Assembly: GCF_025567315.1 (NCBI RefSeq)
Contig: NZ_JAOQJE010000014.1
Coordinates: 1-64,000 of the forward strand
Direction of reading: 5' to 3'
Source of the DNA: Agathobaculum ammoniilyticum
Lineage (GTDB): Bacteria > Bacillota > Clostridia > Oscillospirales > Butyricicoccaceae
DNA length: 64,000 nt
The translations under genes were made by a program, and so were the position numbers. Below, piece by piece: positions 9,275 to 17,895 of this stretch; positions within the stretch are counted from its first letter, which is position 1, and each line of letters starts with the position of its first letter. Below the pieces are notes generated by a model, which ran no database searches, was not told the DNA's origin, and saw only the letters and a list, made by a program, of their open reading frames with translations.

Positions 9275-11782
9275 TCAATCGAGCGGCGTGTGCCGCCGCA
9301 GCTTCATTTCCTGCCACTCCTCTTTGGAAATCAGGATTTGGCGTGGCTTGGAGCCCTCGAACGGACCGATGATGCCGCGCTCTTCGATCTGGTCGATGAT
9401 GCGCGCGGCGCGGGAATAGCCGAGCTTCAGACGGCGCTGCAGCATGGAGGTGGACGCTTGGCGGCAATCCATAATCACATCGATCGCCTCCTCGATCATG
9501 TCGTCCTCTTCCTCGCCCGGGTCGCCGGAAGCGCCGCCCTTGCCCTCCGCCTGCTCCGCCTGGCGCTCGATGTGTTCGAGTATCTCCTCATTATATTCGG
9601 CTGTGCTTGTCTCCTTGATATGCGCGATCACCGCTTCGATCTCATCCGACGAAATAAAGCAGCCCTGCACGCGCGTAGGCTTGCCCTCCCCCAGCGGGGC
9701 GTACAGCATATCGCCCTTGCCAATCAGCTTTTCCGCGCCAGTCGTATCCAGAATAATGCGGGATTCAATCTGGCTGGCCACCGCGAACGCGATGCGGGAC
9801 GGGATATTGGCTTTCATAATGCCGGTAATGACGTCGGCCGACGGGCGCTGGGTCGCCACCACCAGATGCATGCCCGCCGCGCGCGCCTTCTGCGCGATGC
9901 GGCAGATCGAAGTCTCGACCTCCTTGGCCGCGACCATCATCAGGTCTGCCAGCTCATCGATGACAATGACGATCTGCGGGAGGACCTGATACTGCTCGGG
10001 CGCGCCGCCCTCCTCCTGCTCCGCCTTCGCCCGTTCGGCGCGCATCAGGTCGTTATAGCCGACCAGGTTGCGCACCTGATGGTCCGCGAACAGCTTATAG
10101 CGGCGCTCCATCTCGCCCACCGCCCAGTTGAGTGCGCCCGCCGCCTTCTTGGGGTCGGTCACGACCGGAATCAGCAGGTGCGGGATGCCGTTGTAATTGC
10201 CCAGCTCAACCATTTTAGGATCGACCATGATCAGCCGGACCTCCTCGGGCGTGGACTTGTACAGCAGCGAGATCAGCATGGAATTGATGCACACGGATTT
10301 GCCCGATCCGGTAGTACCCGCAATCAGCATATGCGGCATTTTCGCAATATCGCCAATCACCGGCTTGCCGGTGATGTCCTTGCCCACGGCAAAGGACAGG
10401 CGGCTGCGCGCGTTGGTGAACGCCGGCGAAGCGATACACTCGCGGATGAACACTGTATTGACCGCTTTGTTCGGCACCTCGATGCCGACTGCGATCTTAT
10501 CCGGTATGGGCGCGATGCGGACGGATACCGCGCCGAGCGACAGCGCAATATCATCCGACAGCGCGGTGATGCGGGAGATCTTAATGCCGCGCGGGATGGT
10601 CAGCTCGAACCGCGTGACCGAGGGGCCGCGCACAATGCCGATGATCTGCGCGTCGATATTGAACGACTGCAGGGTGTCGATCAGGCATTCGGAATTTTCC
10701 CGCAGCTCAGCTTCCGCGCCCGCCGCCGATGCCCGCTTGCCCTGCACCAGCAGCTCAATCGGCGGATAGTCGTAAACCGGAACTGGCGCTTTCTGGCTCT
10801 CGTCCATCTGCTCGCTCAGCGCCGCCTGCTCCTGTTCCCCGATCTTTTCCGCTTTCTTCGGCGCCTGCTCCAGCTCCGCCGGCGCTTCCTCTTCCTCCGG
10901 TTTATTCTCCACTAGGTCCATGATGCTGACCTGCTCGCCCGTCGTTTCCTCTTTGAGCGAACGCAGGTATTCATCCGGTGCGATCGGCTTACCACCGTGC
11001 ATGCGGCGCGGCGGCGCGTCCGGAGCCTCGCCCGGCTTGTCCTCGCCCGGCGGCTCGGCATCCAGCGGGATATCGATATTCACCTTGCGGCGCGCGGCGC
11101 GGCGCTCCTCCCGTTTCTGCGCATGGACAGCGGCCACCTCATGCACATTGGGCAGCTTGGCTGGCGCCTCATAGCGCTCGCGCTCCTCTTCGTCCTCATA
11201 TTCATACGCTGGGGGGCGGAACATATCCATCAACGCCTGCGGCGTGATGCGGCAGGCGGCCAGCAGCGCCGCAACCAGCAGCAGCAGCAAAACCAGCAGC
11301 GCGCCGATCGAGGACAGCGCCCACTCAAACACCATGTACAGGCCGCCGGACAGCAGGCCGCCTGATTTCATCTCCATGCCGGACTTCAGCAGGCCGGACA
11401 GGGTACTCATGGAGAACGCATATTCATTGGCGCAGGTGATCGCATGCACGACGCCGCCCGCCAGCACGGGCAGCAGGGCGATGCAGCAGCCCCGCAGGCG
11501 CACCGGCCCTTTGCGCCGCGCGATCAGCAGCGCCGCCAGCCCCAGCAGGGCGAACGGCAGCACATAGCTGCCTGTCCCGATCAGCGCGCCAATCCCCCGA
11601 TGCAGGGCGTCTAGCACGACCCCGTCGATCGGCAGCAGCGACAACAGGCACAGCAGCCCCGCCACGCCCCAGATCGCGCCCCAGGCCGCGCGCGGCAGAA
11701 GCGTCTCCGGCTCGGGCGCGCGGCGCGCGGCCGCTTTCCCGCGAGGCGCGCTTTTTTTGGTTGTGGTTTTTCTTGCAGCCAA
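9275..11782 (-). CDS. spoIIIE: SpoIIIE/FtsK-family DNA translocase
   Basis: An 835-residue septal DNA pump. A basic N-terminus is followed by four membrane segments (about residues 30-190), then an acidic, Pro/Glu-rich linker to ~330. The RecA-like motor has Walker A GTTGSGKSVC near 491 and Walker B IVIVIDELADLMM. The C-terminal winged-helix gamma domain (about 770-830, STSMLQRRLKLGYSRAARI) reads DNA polarity sequences. Length matches SpoIIIE of sporulating Firmicutes, which moves the chromosome into the forespore; with spoIIE also in the window that role is likely. It follows uppP by 61 bases on the same strand. SftA/FtsK is the alternative, but the four membrane segments favour SpoIIIE. Confidence 0.93.
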   Translation of the reverse strand: MAARKTTTKKSAPRGKAAARRAPEPETLLPRAAWGAIWGVAGLLCLLSLLPIDGVVLDALHRGIGALIGTGSYVLPFALLGLAALLIARRKGPVRLRGCCIALLPVLAGGVVHAITCANEYAFSMSTLSGLLKSGMEMKSGGLLSGGLYMVFEWALSSIGALLVLLLLLVAALLAACRITPQALMDMFRPPAYEYEDEEERERYEAPAKLPNVHEVAAVHAQKREERRAARRKVNIDIPLDAEPPGEDKPGEAPDAPPRRMHGGKPIAPDEYLRSLKEETTGEQVSIMDLVENKPEEEEAPAELEQAPKKAEKIGEQEQAALSEQMDESQKAPVPVYDYPPIELLVQGKRASAAGAEAELRENSECLIDTLQSFNIDAQIIGIVRGPSVTRFELTIPRGIKISRITALSDDIALSLGAVSVRIAPIPDKIAVGIEVPNKAVNTVFIRECIASPAFTNARSRLSFAVGKDITGKPVIGDIAKMPHMLIAGTTGSGKSVCINSMLISLLYKSTPEEVRLIMVDPKMVELGNYNGIPHLLIPVVTDPKKAAGALNWAVGEMERRYKLFADHQVRNLVGYNDLMRAERAKAEQEEGGAPEQYQVLPQIVIVIDELADLMMVAAKEVETSICRIAQKARAAGMHLVVATQRPSADVITGIMKANIPSRIAFAVASQIESRIILDTTGAEKLIGKGDMLYAPLGEGKPTRVQGCFISSDEIEAVIAHIKETSTAEYNEEILEHIERQAEQAEGKGGASGDPGEEEDDMIEEAIDVIMDCRQASTSMLQRRLKLGYSRAARIIDQIEERGIIGPFEGSKPRQILISKEEWQEMKLRRHTPLD

Positions 11783-11843
11783 ATTATTGAAACCTCTCTT
11801 CCGTTCTCTTTTCCATACCGCGGCAGACCCCGCAGCGGAACGG

Positions 11844-12677
11844 TCAGACCACCATCCGGATCAGGCTGACGACGATCGTGATTGTACCAATCAGCGTACA
11901 GTAGACCACGAACGGGCGGAAGTTGCCCCGCTTGGACACAAACCGCACCATGCGGATCGCCGCCAGGCCGGATACCATCGCCACCAGGATGCCTACGATG
12001 TAGCAGGCGAGCGAAACCTCGCCAATCGTCGACGGATCGCGGATCACGTCGACCAGTTCCAGAATATTCGCGCCCAGAATGACGGGCAGCGACATGATAA
12101 ACGCGAACCGCACGGAAAACTCGCGCGAAAAGCCGCGGAACAGGCCGGTACACATAGTGGTACCCGAGCGCGACAGGCCGGGCAGCACCGCGAAGCACTG
12201 GCCGATGCCGACGATCAACGCATCCAGCCAGGTCGCGTCCTTTTCCGTCTTATGCTTTTTCGGCGCCTTTTCCGACAGGAACAGGATCGCCGCCGTGACC
12301 AGAAGCATCAGCCCGACGACCAGGGACGAGGAGAACGCGCCCTCAATCTTGCTTTTGATCGGCAGGATGGCGAACATCGGCAGAATCGTAATCAGCAGCA
12401 TGATGATAAAACGGCGGTAAGGATGGCCGTTGATCCGGAAGCCGTCCTTGATCCAGGCGAAAAATTCGAGGAACAGCTCCTTGATATCGCTCCAGAACGC
12501 AACGACAACCGACAGCAGCGTGCCAAAGTGCAACAGCACATTAAACAGCATGTAATTAGTTTCTATCCCGTCCCCAAAAATCGTCTGGGCGAGCACCAAA
12601 TGGCCGGACGAGGAAACGGGTAAAAACTCGGTCAGGCCCTGTACCAGACCCAGCAGAACGGCGAACCATAAACTCAT
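11844..12677 (-). CDS. uppP: Undecaprenyl-diphosphatase
   Basis: A 277-residue polytopic membrane protein (BacA/UppP) that dephosphorylates undecaprenyl pyrophosphate to recycle the lipid carrier for peptidoglycan synthesis; it also gives bacitracin tolerance. Both active-site motifs are present: GLTEFLPVSSSGHLVL near the N-terminus and GQCFAVLPGLSRSGTTM in the middle, with about eight hydrophobic segments. An upstream in-frame ATG is available, but AGGAG before the ATG at 12677 and the standard MSLWFAVLLGLVQG start decide. It is upstream of and co-directional with spoIIIE. The opposite-strand phage-like cassette begins about 190 bases beyond its start. Confidence 0.95.
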   Translation of the reverse strand: MSLWFAVLLGLVQGLTEFLPVSSSGHLVLAQTIFGDGIETNYMLFNVLLHFGTLLSVVVAFWSDIKELFLEFFAWIKDGFRINGHPYRRFIIMLLITILPMFAILPIKSKIEGAFSSSLVVGLMLLVTAAILFLSEKAPKKHKTEKDATWLDALIVGIGQCFAVLPGLSRSGTTMCTGLFRGFSREFSVRFAFIMSLPVILGANILELVDVIRDPSTIGEVSLACYIVGILVAMVSGLAAIRMVRFVSKRGNFRPFVVYCTLIGTITIVVSLIRMVV

Positions 12678-12719
12678 TCTTTTTCTCCTCTCGGTGGGGC
12701 GAATTTTACATACGGTTTT

Positions 12720-12728
12720 ATTATAGCA
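12720..12728 (-). promoter_or_regulatory. Extended -10 promoter for uppP
   Basis: Minus-strand TGCTATAAT lies 43 bases before the uppP ATG. The preceding ggagat resembles the bases before the rfbA promoter at 3388. Confidence 0.55.
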
Positions 12729-12864
12729 TATCTCCGTGTCAGATACCACCAAATTTAGCAAAATACCGCCGTGTATTCGCAGGCCCGCCGCCTTTGCGCA
12801 AGGGCTGCTCCGCTTTCCGCCGCCACGCCCGCAAAAGGGTTATTTTTTTCACGCCTCGCAAAAT

Positions 12865-12878
12865 CGAACATTTGTTCT
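12865..12878. promoter_or_regulatory. LexA (SOS) box upstream of the phage-like cassette
   Basis: CGAACATTTGTTCT has the perfect GAAC-N4-GTTC core of the Gram-positive LexA/DinR site (consensus CGAACRNRYGTTYC; 12 of 14 positions fit). Its last base is the first base of the -35 hexamer of the cassette promoter, a position where LexA binding would block transcription. Confidence 0.75.
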
Positions 12879-12906
12879 TGACTTTTACGGAGGATTCTCC
12901 TATTCT
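12878..12906 (+). promoter_or_regulatory. Sigma-A promoter of the phage-like cassette
   Basis: TTGACT (12878-12883) and TATTCT (12901-12906) are 17 bases apart, pointing toward the first cassette gene, whose AAGGAGG lies about 35 bases past the -10. It is the only strong plus-strand promoter seen for the cassette. Confidence 0.7.
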
Positions 12907-12957
12907 ATGCCCTGCGGGAAAGTAAGCGACTCTATCCCCAAAGGAGGCGATGCCATT

Positions 12958-13173
12958 GTGCGAAAAAAGAACCATCCGGACGAGCTGATCCGGATGCTGT
13001 ACGAGATCGCGGACGACGCGGAAGCGCCCGCGAACAGCCGTCTGACCGCAATCCGCGAGATTCTCGACCGGACGGTCGGCAAGGGGGTGCTGCTGGACGG
13101 TGCGGAGGCCGAACCGCCCGCGCCGGTCGAGATCGTGTTCCAAATCGTGGACGTGCGATCGAATACGAAATAA
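12958..13173 (+). CDS. Small terminase-like / phage packaging protein
   Basis: A 71-residue protein starting at GTG, chosen because AAGGAGG (12941-12947) stands 10 bases upstream and no in-frame ATG fits. It reads VRKKNHPDELIRMLYEIADD, then a helix and REILDRTVGKG. The 'ILDRTVGK' signature is common in short proteins encoded just before large terminases, which are taken as small terminase subunits or cofactors. It is shorter than most TerS proteins and no HTH is obvious, so the role rests mainly on position. Its 3' end overlaps the reading frame of the large terminase. Confidence 0.6.
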   Translation: MRKKNHPDELIRMLYEIADDAEAPANSRLTAIREILDRTVGKGVLLDGAEAEPPAPVEIVFQIVDVRSNTK

Positions 13174-14468
13174 CCCCGCGGCAGGCGGCGTTCATCCGCT
13201 CGGAGGCATTTGAAACGCTGTTCGGCGGCGCGGCAGGCGGCGGCAAAAGCCACGGCCAGCTTTTGGACGCATTGCGGTTCGCGGTGCAATATCCGGCCTC
13301 GCGGCAGCTCATGCTGCGGCGCACCCTGCCCGAGCTGGACCGCTCGCTCGTGCCTGCGTCGCTGCGGCTGTTCCCGCAGGCGGTCGCGTCCTACAAGGTG
13401 AGCGAGCACCTGTGGCAGTTCGTTAACGGCTCAGTTCTGGAATTCGGCTACTGCGATGCAGAGAGCGACGTGACCCGTTATCAGTCCGCCGAGTACGATG
13501 TGATCCGCTTCGACGAGCTGACCCACTTCACGGAAAGCCAGTTCACCTACCTGATCTCCCGCGTGCGGGGCGCGAACGGCTATCCCAAGCAGATCAAATC
13601 CACCACCAACCCGGGTGGCGTGGGGCATCACTGGGTCAAGGCGCGGTACATCGACCCCATGCCGCCCGACACCGTGTGCGAATGCGATGGCGGCACGCGA
13701 CTGTTCCTGCCTGCGCGACTGGCGGACAACCCATTTCTGCAGCAGGCGGACGCGGGATATGAAAAACGGCTGCGGCTGCTCGCCCCGTACGACCGCAGGG
13801 CGCTGCTCGACGGAGCGTGGGAGCTGGACGAGGGGCGGTATTTCAGCGAGTTTTCCGCCGAGCGGCACGTCACGCCGCCGCACCCCATCCCCAAGAGCTG
13901 GCGGCGTTATCTGACGATCGACTACGGGCTGGATATGCTCGCCGCGCTGTGGATCGCACAAAGTCCGGATGGATACAGCATAGTATACAGAGAGTTATAT
14001 CAATCTGGTTTGATTATCTCAGAAGCGGCGGCGGCCATTCTGGACTGCGAGCCGGCGGGCGAACGCATCGACTGCCGGCTGGCTCCGCCCGACCTGTGGA
14101 ACCGGCGGCAGGAGACCGGCAAAAGTGCGGTGGAGCTGTTCGCGGACTGCGGGCTGGACTTCGACAAAAGCAGCAACGAGCGCGTCGCCGGCTGGCTGGC
14201 GCTGCACGAGCTGCTCGCCCCGCGTCGGGACGCGCAGGGTGGGATGCGCCCCCGCCTGACCATCTTCGACACCTGCCGCAACCTGATCCGCACCCTGCCC
14301 GCCCTGCAGCACGACAAGCGCAATCCGTCCGACACGGCGAACACGCCGCACGAACTGACCCACGCGCCGGACGCGCTGCGCGGCTATGCAGCGACCGTGT
14401 ACGAGCCGTCCCAGCCCGCGCCGCCGACCCTGTATGACTGCGAGGTGGGAGAGTTTTTGCGGTACTGA
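13158..14468 (+). CDS. terL: Phage terminase large subunit
   Basis: The ATPase/nuclease motor that packages phage DNA. The coding frame runs from within the end of the preceding gene and includes ITPRQAAFIRSEAFETLF, the Walker A motif FGGAAGGGKSHGQ (13221-13259), Walker B VIRFDELTHF, the coupling motif STTNPGG, and an RNase H-like nuclease starting LTIDYGLDM with the catalytic Asp, ending with APDAL. The full motor set is present. The oddity is the start: no ATG, GTG or TTG lies in this frame between the preceding gene and the Walker A motif; the first TTG (13263) would delete the P-loop. The 5' boundary given (ATC 13158) is therefore only a guess. Confidence 0.82.
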   Translation: MEYEITPRQAAFIRSEAFETLFGGAAGGGKSHGQLLDALRFAVQYPASRQLMLRRTLPELDRSLVPASLRLFPQAVASYKVSEHLWQFVNGSVLEFGYCDAESDVTRYQSAEYDVIRFDELTHFTESQFTYLISRVRGANGYPKQIKSTTNPGGVGHHWVKARYIDPMPPDTVCECDGGTRLFLPARLADNPFLQQADAGYEKRLRLLAPYDRRALLDGAWELDEGRYFSEFSAERHVTPPHPIPKSWRRYLTIDYGLDMLAALWIAQSPDGYSIVYRELYQSGLIISEAAAAILDCEPAGERIDCRLAPPDLWNRRQETGKSAVELFADCGLDFDKSSNERVAGWLALHELLAPRRDAQGGMRPRLTIFDTCRNLIRTLPALQHDKRNPSDTANTPHELTHAPDALRGYAATVYEPSQPAPPTLYDCEVGEFLRY

Positions 14469-14514
14469 GCCAAAATGGGGAATCACCGTCCCCATTCCAG
14501 AAAAGGAGGACACT

Positions 14515-14724
14515 ATGGAACTATTATGCTACTGCATCGGCGCCGCCCTGCTGGTGCTGACCGGCGCGGTCATATCCGGCGGGCTGACGCTGCCCACCCC
14601 GCTCTGGCGGGAGGGCGGGCGCGGCCGCAGCGGCGATGCGCCGGACACGGCCGGAGACGCACTCAGCCGCGACCTGGCCGCGCTGATGGCCTACGGACGG
14701 GAGGAGGACGACCATGCGGTTTGA
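14515..14724 (+). CDS. Small membrane protein in the virion cassette
   Basis: A 69-residue protein with one N-terminal hydrophobic segment (LLCYCIGAALLVLTGAVISG), a glycine/arginine-rich linker and an acidic tail. The ATG follows AAAGGAGG at good spacing, so translation is credible. Its last 11 bases overlap the portal start, a sign of coupled translation. I do not recognise it; small membrane proteins between terminase and portal occur in phages but have no common function. A holin is possible in principle, but one segment and the position do not support it. Confidence 0.6.
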   Translation: MELLCYCIGAALLVLTGAVISGGLTLPTPLWREGGRGRSGDAPDTAGDALSRDLAALMAYGREEDDHAV

Positions 14725-16267
14725 CCCCTCGCCTGCTGCGATCTGGCAAAAGTACGAGCGCGACCGCGACTACAAACGCTCGATCGGCCTGTACGACCGC
14801 GTGCGCCGCAACGAGGCCTTCTACCTCGGCCGCCAATGGGAGGGGCTGCGCGTCCAGTCGCTCGACCCGCTGATCTTCAATGTGCTGCGGCGCTGCGTCA
14901 ACCTGTTCGTATCCATGCTGGTATCGGACGATGTGGCGGTACGCGCGCAGCCGTTCGACATGGACAGCGCAGGCCGCCGGACCGCCCGTATCCTGGAGCG
15001 CTCGTTCGCGTCCGCGATCGAGCGGTCGGGCGTCAAGGCGCTCGGACGGCCGCTGCTCAAAAACGCCTGTGTGGACGGCGACGCGTGCTTCTATCTCCAC
15101 TTCGATCCCACGCTTGAGACCGGCCAGGCAATCAAGGGCGATATCGCGGCAGAGCTGATCGACTCGACCAATATCTGCTTCGGCAACCCTGCCTGCGACG
15201 AGGTACAGCGCCAGCCCTACCTCATCCTCGCCATGCGGCGCGATGTGGACGAGGTCAAAAAGGAGGTGCGGGAAAACGGCATGGGCGCAGACGAAGCCGA
15301 GGCCATCCGGCCGGACGGCGACGCAGACCACCTGCGCCGCCTGCACGGCGAAAACAACCGCGTAACCGTGCTGCTGCACATGCGCCGGACCGAGCACGGC
15401 GTCGCGTTCTGCAAAACCACGCGCACCGCGACCGTGATGCGTGAAAAGGAGCTACCCTACCGCTACTATCCGGTGACCCATCTGTGCTGGAACCGTGTGC
15501 GCGGCTCGTGCCACGGCGAAAGTCCGCTGACCGAGGCCATCCCCAACCAGATTGCCATTAACAAGCTGTACTCGATGTATGTACAGTGCATCAAGCAGGT
15601 GGCCTTCCCCAAGATCATCTACGACATGACCCGCTTCCCGAACGGGTGGTCGAACGACGTGGGCAAGGCGGTCGGTATGCGCGGCGACCCGAACACCGCG
15701 ATTGCGGCTGCGTTCAAAGCGCCCGATATCTCCAGCCAGGTGCTCGGGCTGCTGAAGCAGATGATGACCGACACCGCCGAGCTGATGGGCGCGAGCGAGG
15801 CCGCGCTCGGCACGGTCAAGCCGGACAACACCTCGGCTATCGTCGCGGTGCAGAACGCGACCGCCGCCCCGCTTGAGCTGACCAAAATGGAGTTCTACCG
15901 CTTCACCGAGGACTGGGCGCGCATCTTCCTCGACCTGATGGGCGCGCATTACGGGATACGCACGGTCGTCGTGCCGGATGAGGACGGAGGCGAACCGCAG
16001 CGTCAGTCTTTCGATTTTTCCACGCTCGCCGGGCAAGATATGCGCCTTCAGGTGGACGTGGGCGCGGCGAGCTACTGGTCAGAGACCATGCAGACCATGA
16101 CCAACGACCACCTGCTCGAAAGCGGGGTCATCACCGACCCGCTCGTTTATCTGGAAAACGTGCCTGACTATCAGGTGCGCGGCAAACACGACCTGCTGCA
16201 CGCGCTGCGCATGCAGCGGCAGCAGCAAAAGGAGGCAAATGCAAATGCAGAACAAGACCAGACCTAA
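14714..16267 (+). CDS. Phage portal protein
   Basis: A 517-residue protein that forms the dodecameric channel through which DNA enters and leaves the capsid. The ATG follows GAGGAGG. It has a helical N-terminus (RDYKRSIGLYDRVRRNEAFY), the conserved block SPLTEAIPNQIAINKLYSMY-VQCIKQ in the middle, and DNTSAIVAVQNATAAPLEL before a helical crown. These blocks fit large portal proteins found in short-tailed and some long-tailed Firmicutes phages. The frame is intact with no internal stops, and the neighbours (terminase before, scaffold and capsid after) are in standard order. Confidence 0.85.
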   Translation: MRFDPSPAAIWQKYERDRDYKRSIGLYDRVRRNEAFYLGRQWEGLRVQSLDPLIFNVLRRCVNLFVSMLVSDDVAVRAQPFDMDSAGRRTARILERSFASAIERSGVKALGRPLLKNACVDGDACFYLHFDPTLETGQAIKGDIAAELIDSTNICFGNPACDEVQRQPYLILAMRRDVDEVKKEVRENGMGADEAEAIRPDGDADHLRRLHGENNRVTVLLHMRRTEHGVAFCKTTRTATVMREKELPYRYYPVTHLCWNRVRGSCHGESPLTEAIPNQIAINKLYSMYVQCIKQVAFPKIIYDMTRFPNGWSNDVGKAVGMRGDPNTAIAAAFKAPDISSQVLGLLKQMMTDTAELMGASEAALGTVKPDNTSAIVAVQNATAAPLELTKMEFYRFTEDWARIFLDLMGAHYGIRTVVVPDEDGGEPQRQSFDFSTLAGQDMRLQVDVGAASYWSETMQTMTNDHLLESGVITDPLVYLENVPDYQVRGKHDLLHALRMQRQQQKEANANAEQDQT

Positions 16268-16757
16268 CAGCAGTCCGGCGCAGCCGCTCCCGCAGGAGAC
16301 GGGAGCAGTTGCATCCAACCCATTCTCCCCTGATACCGCTGGGCAGTCCGCGCCCCCCGCCGCACAAACCTTTCCGGTGCCGGTAGACGGGCAAACCGTG
16401 GAGCTGACGCTGGAGGAGCTGATCCATGCGGCAAGCTTGGGGCTGTCCAAACAGAACGCCTATGTGCGCCGCAACCGCGCTGCGAACGGTATGCCCAACG
16501 GGCAGATCTATGCGGCGTTCGTGGAGGAATATCCCGAGGTCAAGCCCGAGGACATCCCGCAGCAGGTGTGGGAATGGGCGCAGCAGGAAGGCTCGCTGGT
16601 TTCCGCCTACCGCAAGTGGGAGATCCTTGAACTCAAGGACGAGCTGGCGGCGCTGGAGGTGAACCAAAAGAACCGCCGCGCGGCGGTCGGTCCGGCACAG
16701 TCGGACGGCGAGCCCGCAGGCGTCGATCCCGTGACCTTAGCACTGTTGGGGAAATAA
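16239..16757 (+). CDS. Scaffold-like virion assembly protein
   Basis: A 172-residue soluble protein between portal and capsid, the usual place of the scaffolding protein. It starts inside the portal gene (29-base overlap) after AAAAGGAGG; two ATGs six bases apart are possible. The first ~45 residues are Pro/Ser-rich and probably disordered. The middle has TVELTLEELIHAASLGLSKQ and the second half a charged helix (WEILELKDELAALEVNQKNRR) that may be a coiled coil. The assignment is from position and composition, not a recognised domain; a capsid-assembly protease is not supported. Confidence 0.5.
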   Translation: MQMQNKTRPNSSPAQPLPQETGAVASNPFSPDTAGQSAPPAAQTFPVPVDGQTVELTLEELIHAASLGLSKQNAYVRRNRAANGMPNGQIYAAFVEEYPEVKPEDIPQQVWEWAQQEGSLVSAYRKWEILELKDELAALEVNQKNRRAAVGPAQSDGEPAGVDPVTLALLGK

Positions 16758-16788
16758 ACATATCGTATAAACAGGAGGTATTATACTT

Positions 16789-17829
16789 ATGGCTATCAAT
16801 CTTGCAAGCAAATATTCCGACCAGATCGCCGAGGTATTCACCCGCGCGTCCTTCATCAAGGGCAAGACCGCGGAAACCTTTGACCTGACCGGTGTCAAGA
16901 CGCTCAAGGTGTACACGCCGATCACGGTCGAGGAGGTGGACTACGACCGCGACGGCGGCCTTGCCCGCTACGGCGACGTGGCCGAGATGCAGGACGTGGT
17001 GCAGGAACTGACCATGACGCAGGACAAGGCATTCACGCTCACCATTGACAAGGGCAACAACCTCGACCAGAATCTGGTCAAAAATGCGGCCGACATGCTG
17101 CGTCTGCAGCTGAACGAAAAGTCCACGCCCGCCGCGGACAAATACGCCTTCCGCCGCTTTGTGACCATGGCTGGCACGATCGCGGAAAGCGCGGCCAAGC
17201 CGACCAAGGCCGACATCATCAGCAAGATCGCGGACGCGTCGCAGGCGCTCGACGACGCGCTGGTGCCGGACGACAACCGCTATCTCTACCTGACAAGCGA
17301 GATGTACAAGCTGGTCTGCACCTCGGACGAGTTCGCAGGCGTGGACGTACTTGCGCGGCAGTCCATTGCCAAGGGCGTCTGCGGCGAGGTGTTCGGCATG
17401 CATGTGGTGCGCGTACCCAAGAGCTATCTGCCCGAGGATGTGTATTTCCTCGTCGCGCACAAGGACGCGGTGCTTATGCCCTATAAGATCGCGGACGCCA
17501 AGGTTCACGAGGATCCGGTAGGCGTATCCGGCGCGCTGATCGAAGGCCGCCATTACTATGACGCCTATGTGCTGGGGGCGAAATGCGGCGGCGTATACGC
17601 GCTGGTGGCGGCGGATACGGTATCCGACGCGCCGGTGGTCGCCTCGGGCAAGATCACCGCAGGCAGCGGCGCGGCCATCCGCTACACGCTGGACGGCTCC
17701 GACCCGCGCTACTCGGATTCGGCCAAGGATTATATTGCCGATACCGCACTGACCGCGGACGAGGGCTGCCAGATCCGCGCCTACGCGGTCGAAACCGGCA
17801 AGTATCCATCCCCTGTGGCGACGGGCTAA
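16789..17829 (+). CDS. Major capsid protein with a C-terminal Ig-like domain
   Basis: A 346-residue protein with AGGAGG before its ATG. Residues 1-280 have the features of a phage coat protein: an N-terminal helix (ASKYSDQIAEVFTRASFIKG), beta segments (LKVYTPITVEEVDY), the LTIDKGNNLDQ loop and a C-terminal beta/loop region. The last ~65 residues differ: IRYTLDGSDPRYSDSAKDY and IRAYAVETGKYPSPVA match the pattern of chitobiase C-terminal/Ig-like domains, which occur as surface decorations on enzymes and phage particles. It would be displayed on the shell. The gene is intact. The capsid call rests on order plus these features. Confidence 0.75.
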   Translation: MAINLASKYSDQIAEVFTRASFIKGKTAETFDLTGVKTLKVYTPITVEEVDYDRDGGLARYGDVAEMQDVVQELTMTQDKAFTLTIDKGNNLDQNLVKNAADMLRLQLNEKSTPAADKYAFRRFVTMAGTIAESAAKPTKADIISKIADASQALDDALVPDDNRYLYLTSEMYKLVCTSDEFAGVDVLARQSIAKGVCGEVFGMHVVRVPKSYLPEDVYFLVAHKDAVLMPYKIADAKVHEDPVGVSGALIEGRHYYDAYVLGAKCGGVYALVAADTVSDAPVVASGKITAGSGAAIRYTLDGSDPRYSDSAKDYIADTALTADEGCQIRAYAVETGKYPSPVATG

Positions 17830-17831
17830 AG

Positions 17832-17854
17832 AAAAAGGCCGCCCATAGGGCGGC
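17832..17854 (-). terminator. Terminator for the minus-strand gene inside the cassette
   Basis: Stem gccgccc/gggcggc (17838-17844, 17848-17854) followed on the minus strand by CTTTTT. It lies three bases past the capsid stop, and lacks a T run on the plus strand, so it serves the gene at 17896-18177. Confidence 0.65.
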
Positions 17855-17895
17855 ATGAGACAGGCTCTCAGCCTGGCACAAGTGCGGATATTCTA

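Noticed and set aside
14515..14724. Holin for the phage-like cassette
   Set aside because: Only one membrane segment, no dual start, and the gene lies between terminase and portal rather than next to a lysin.
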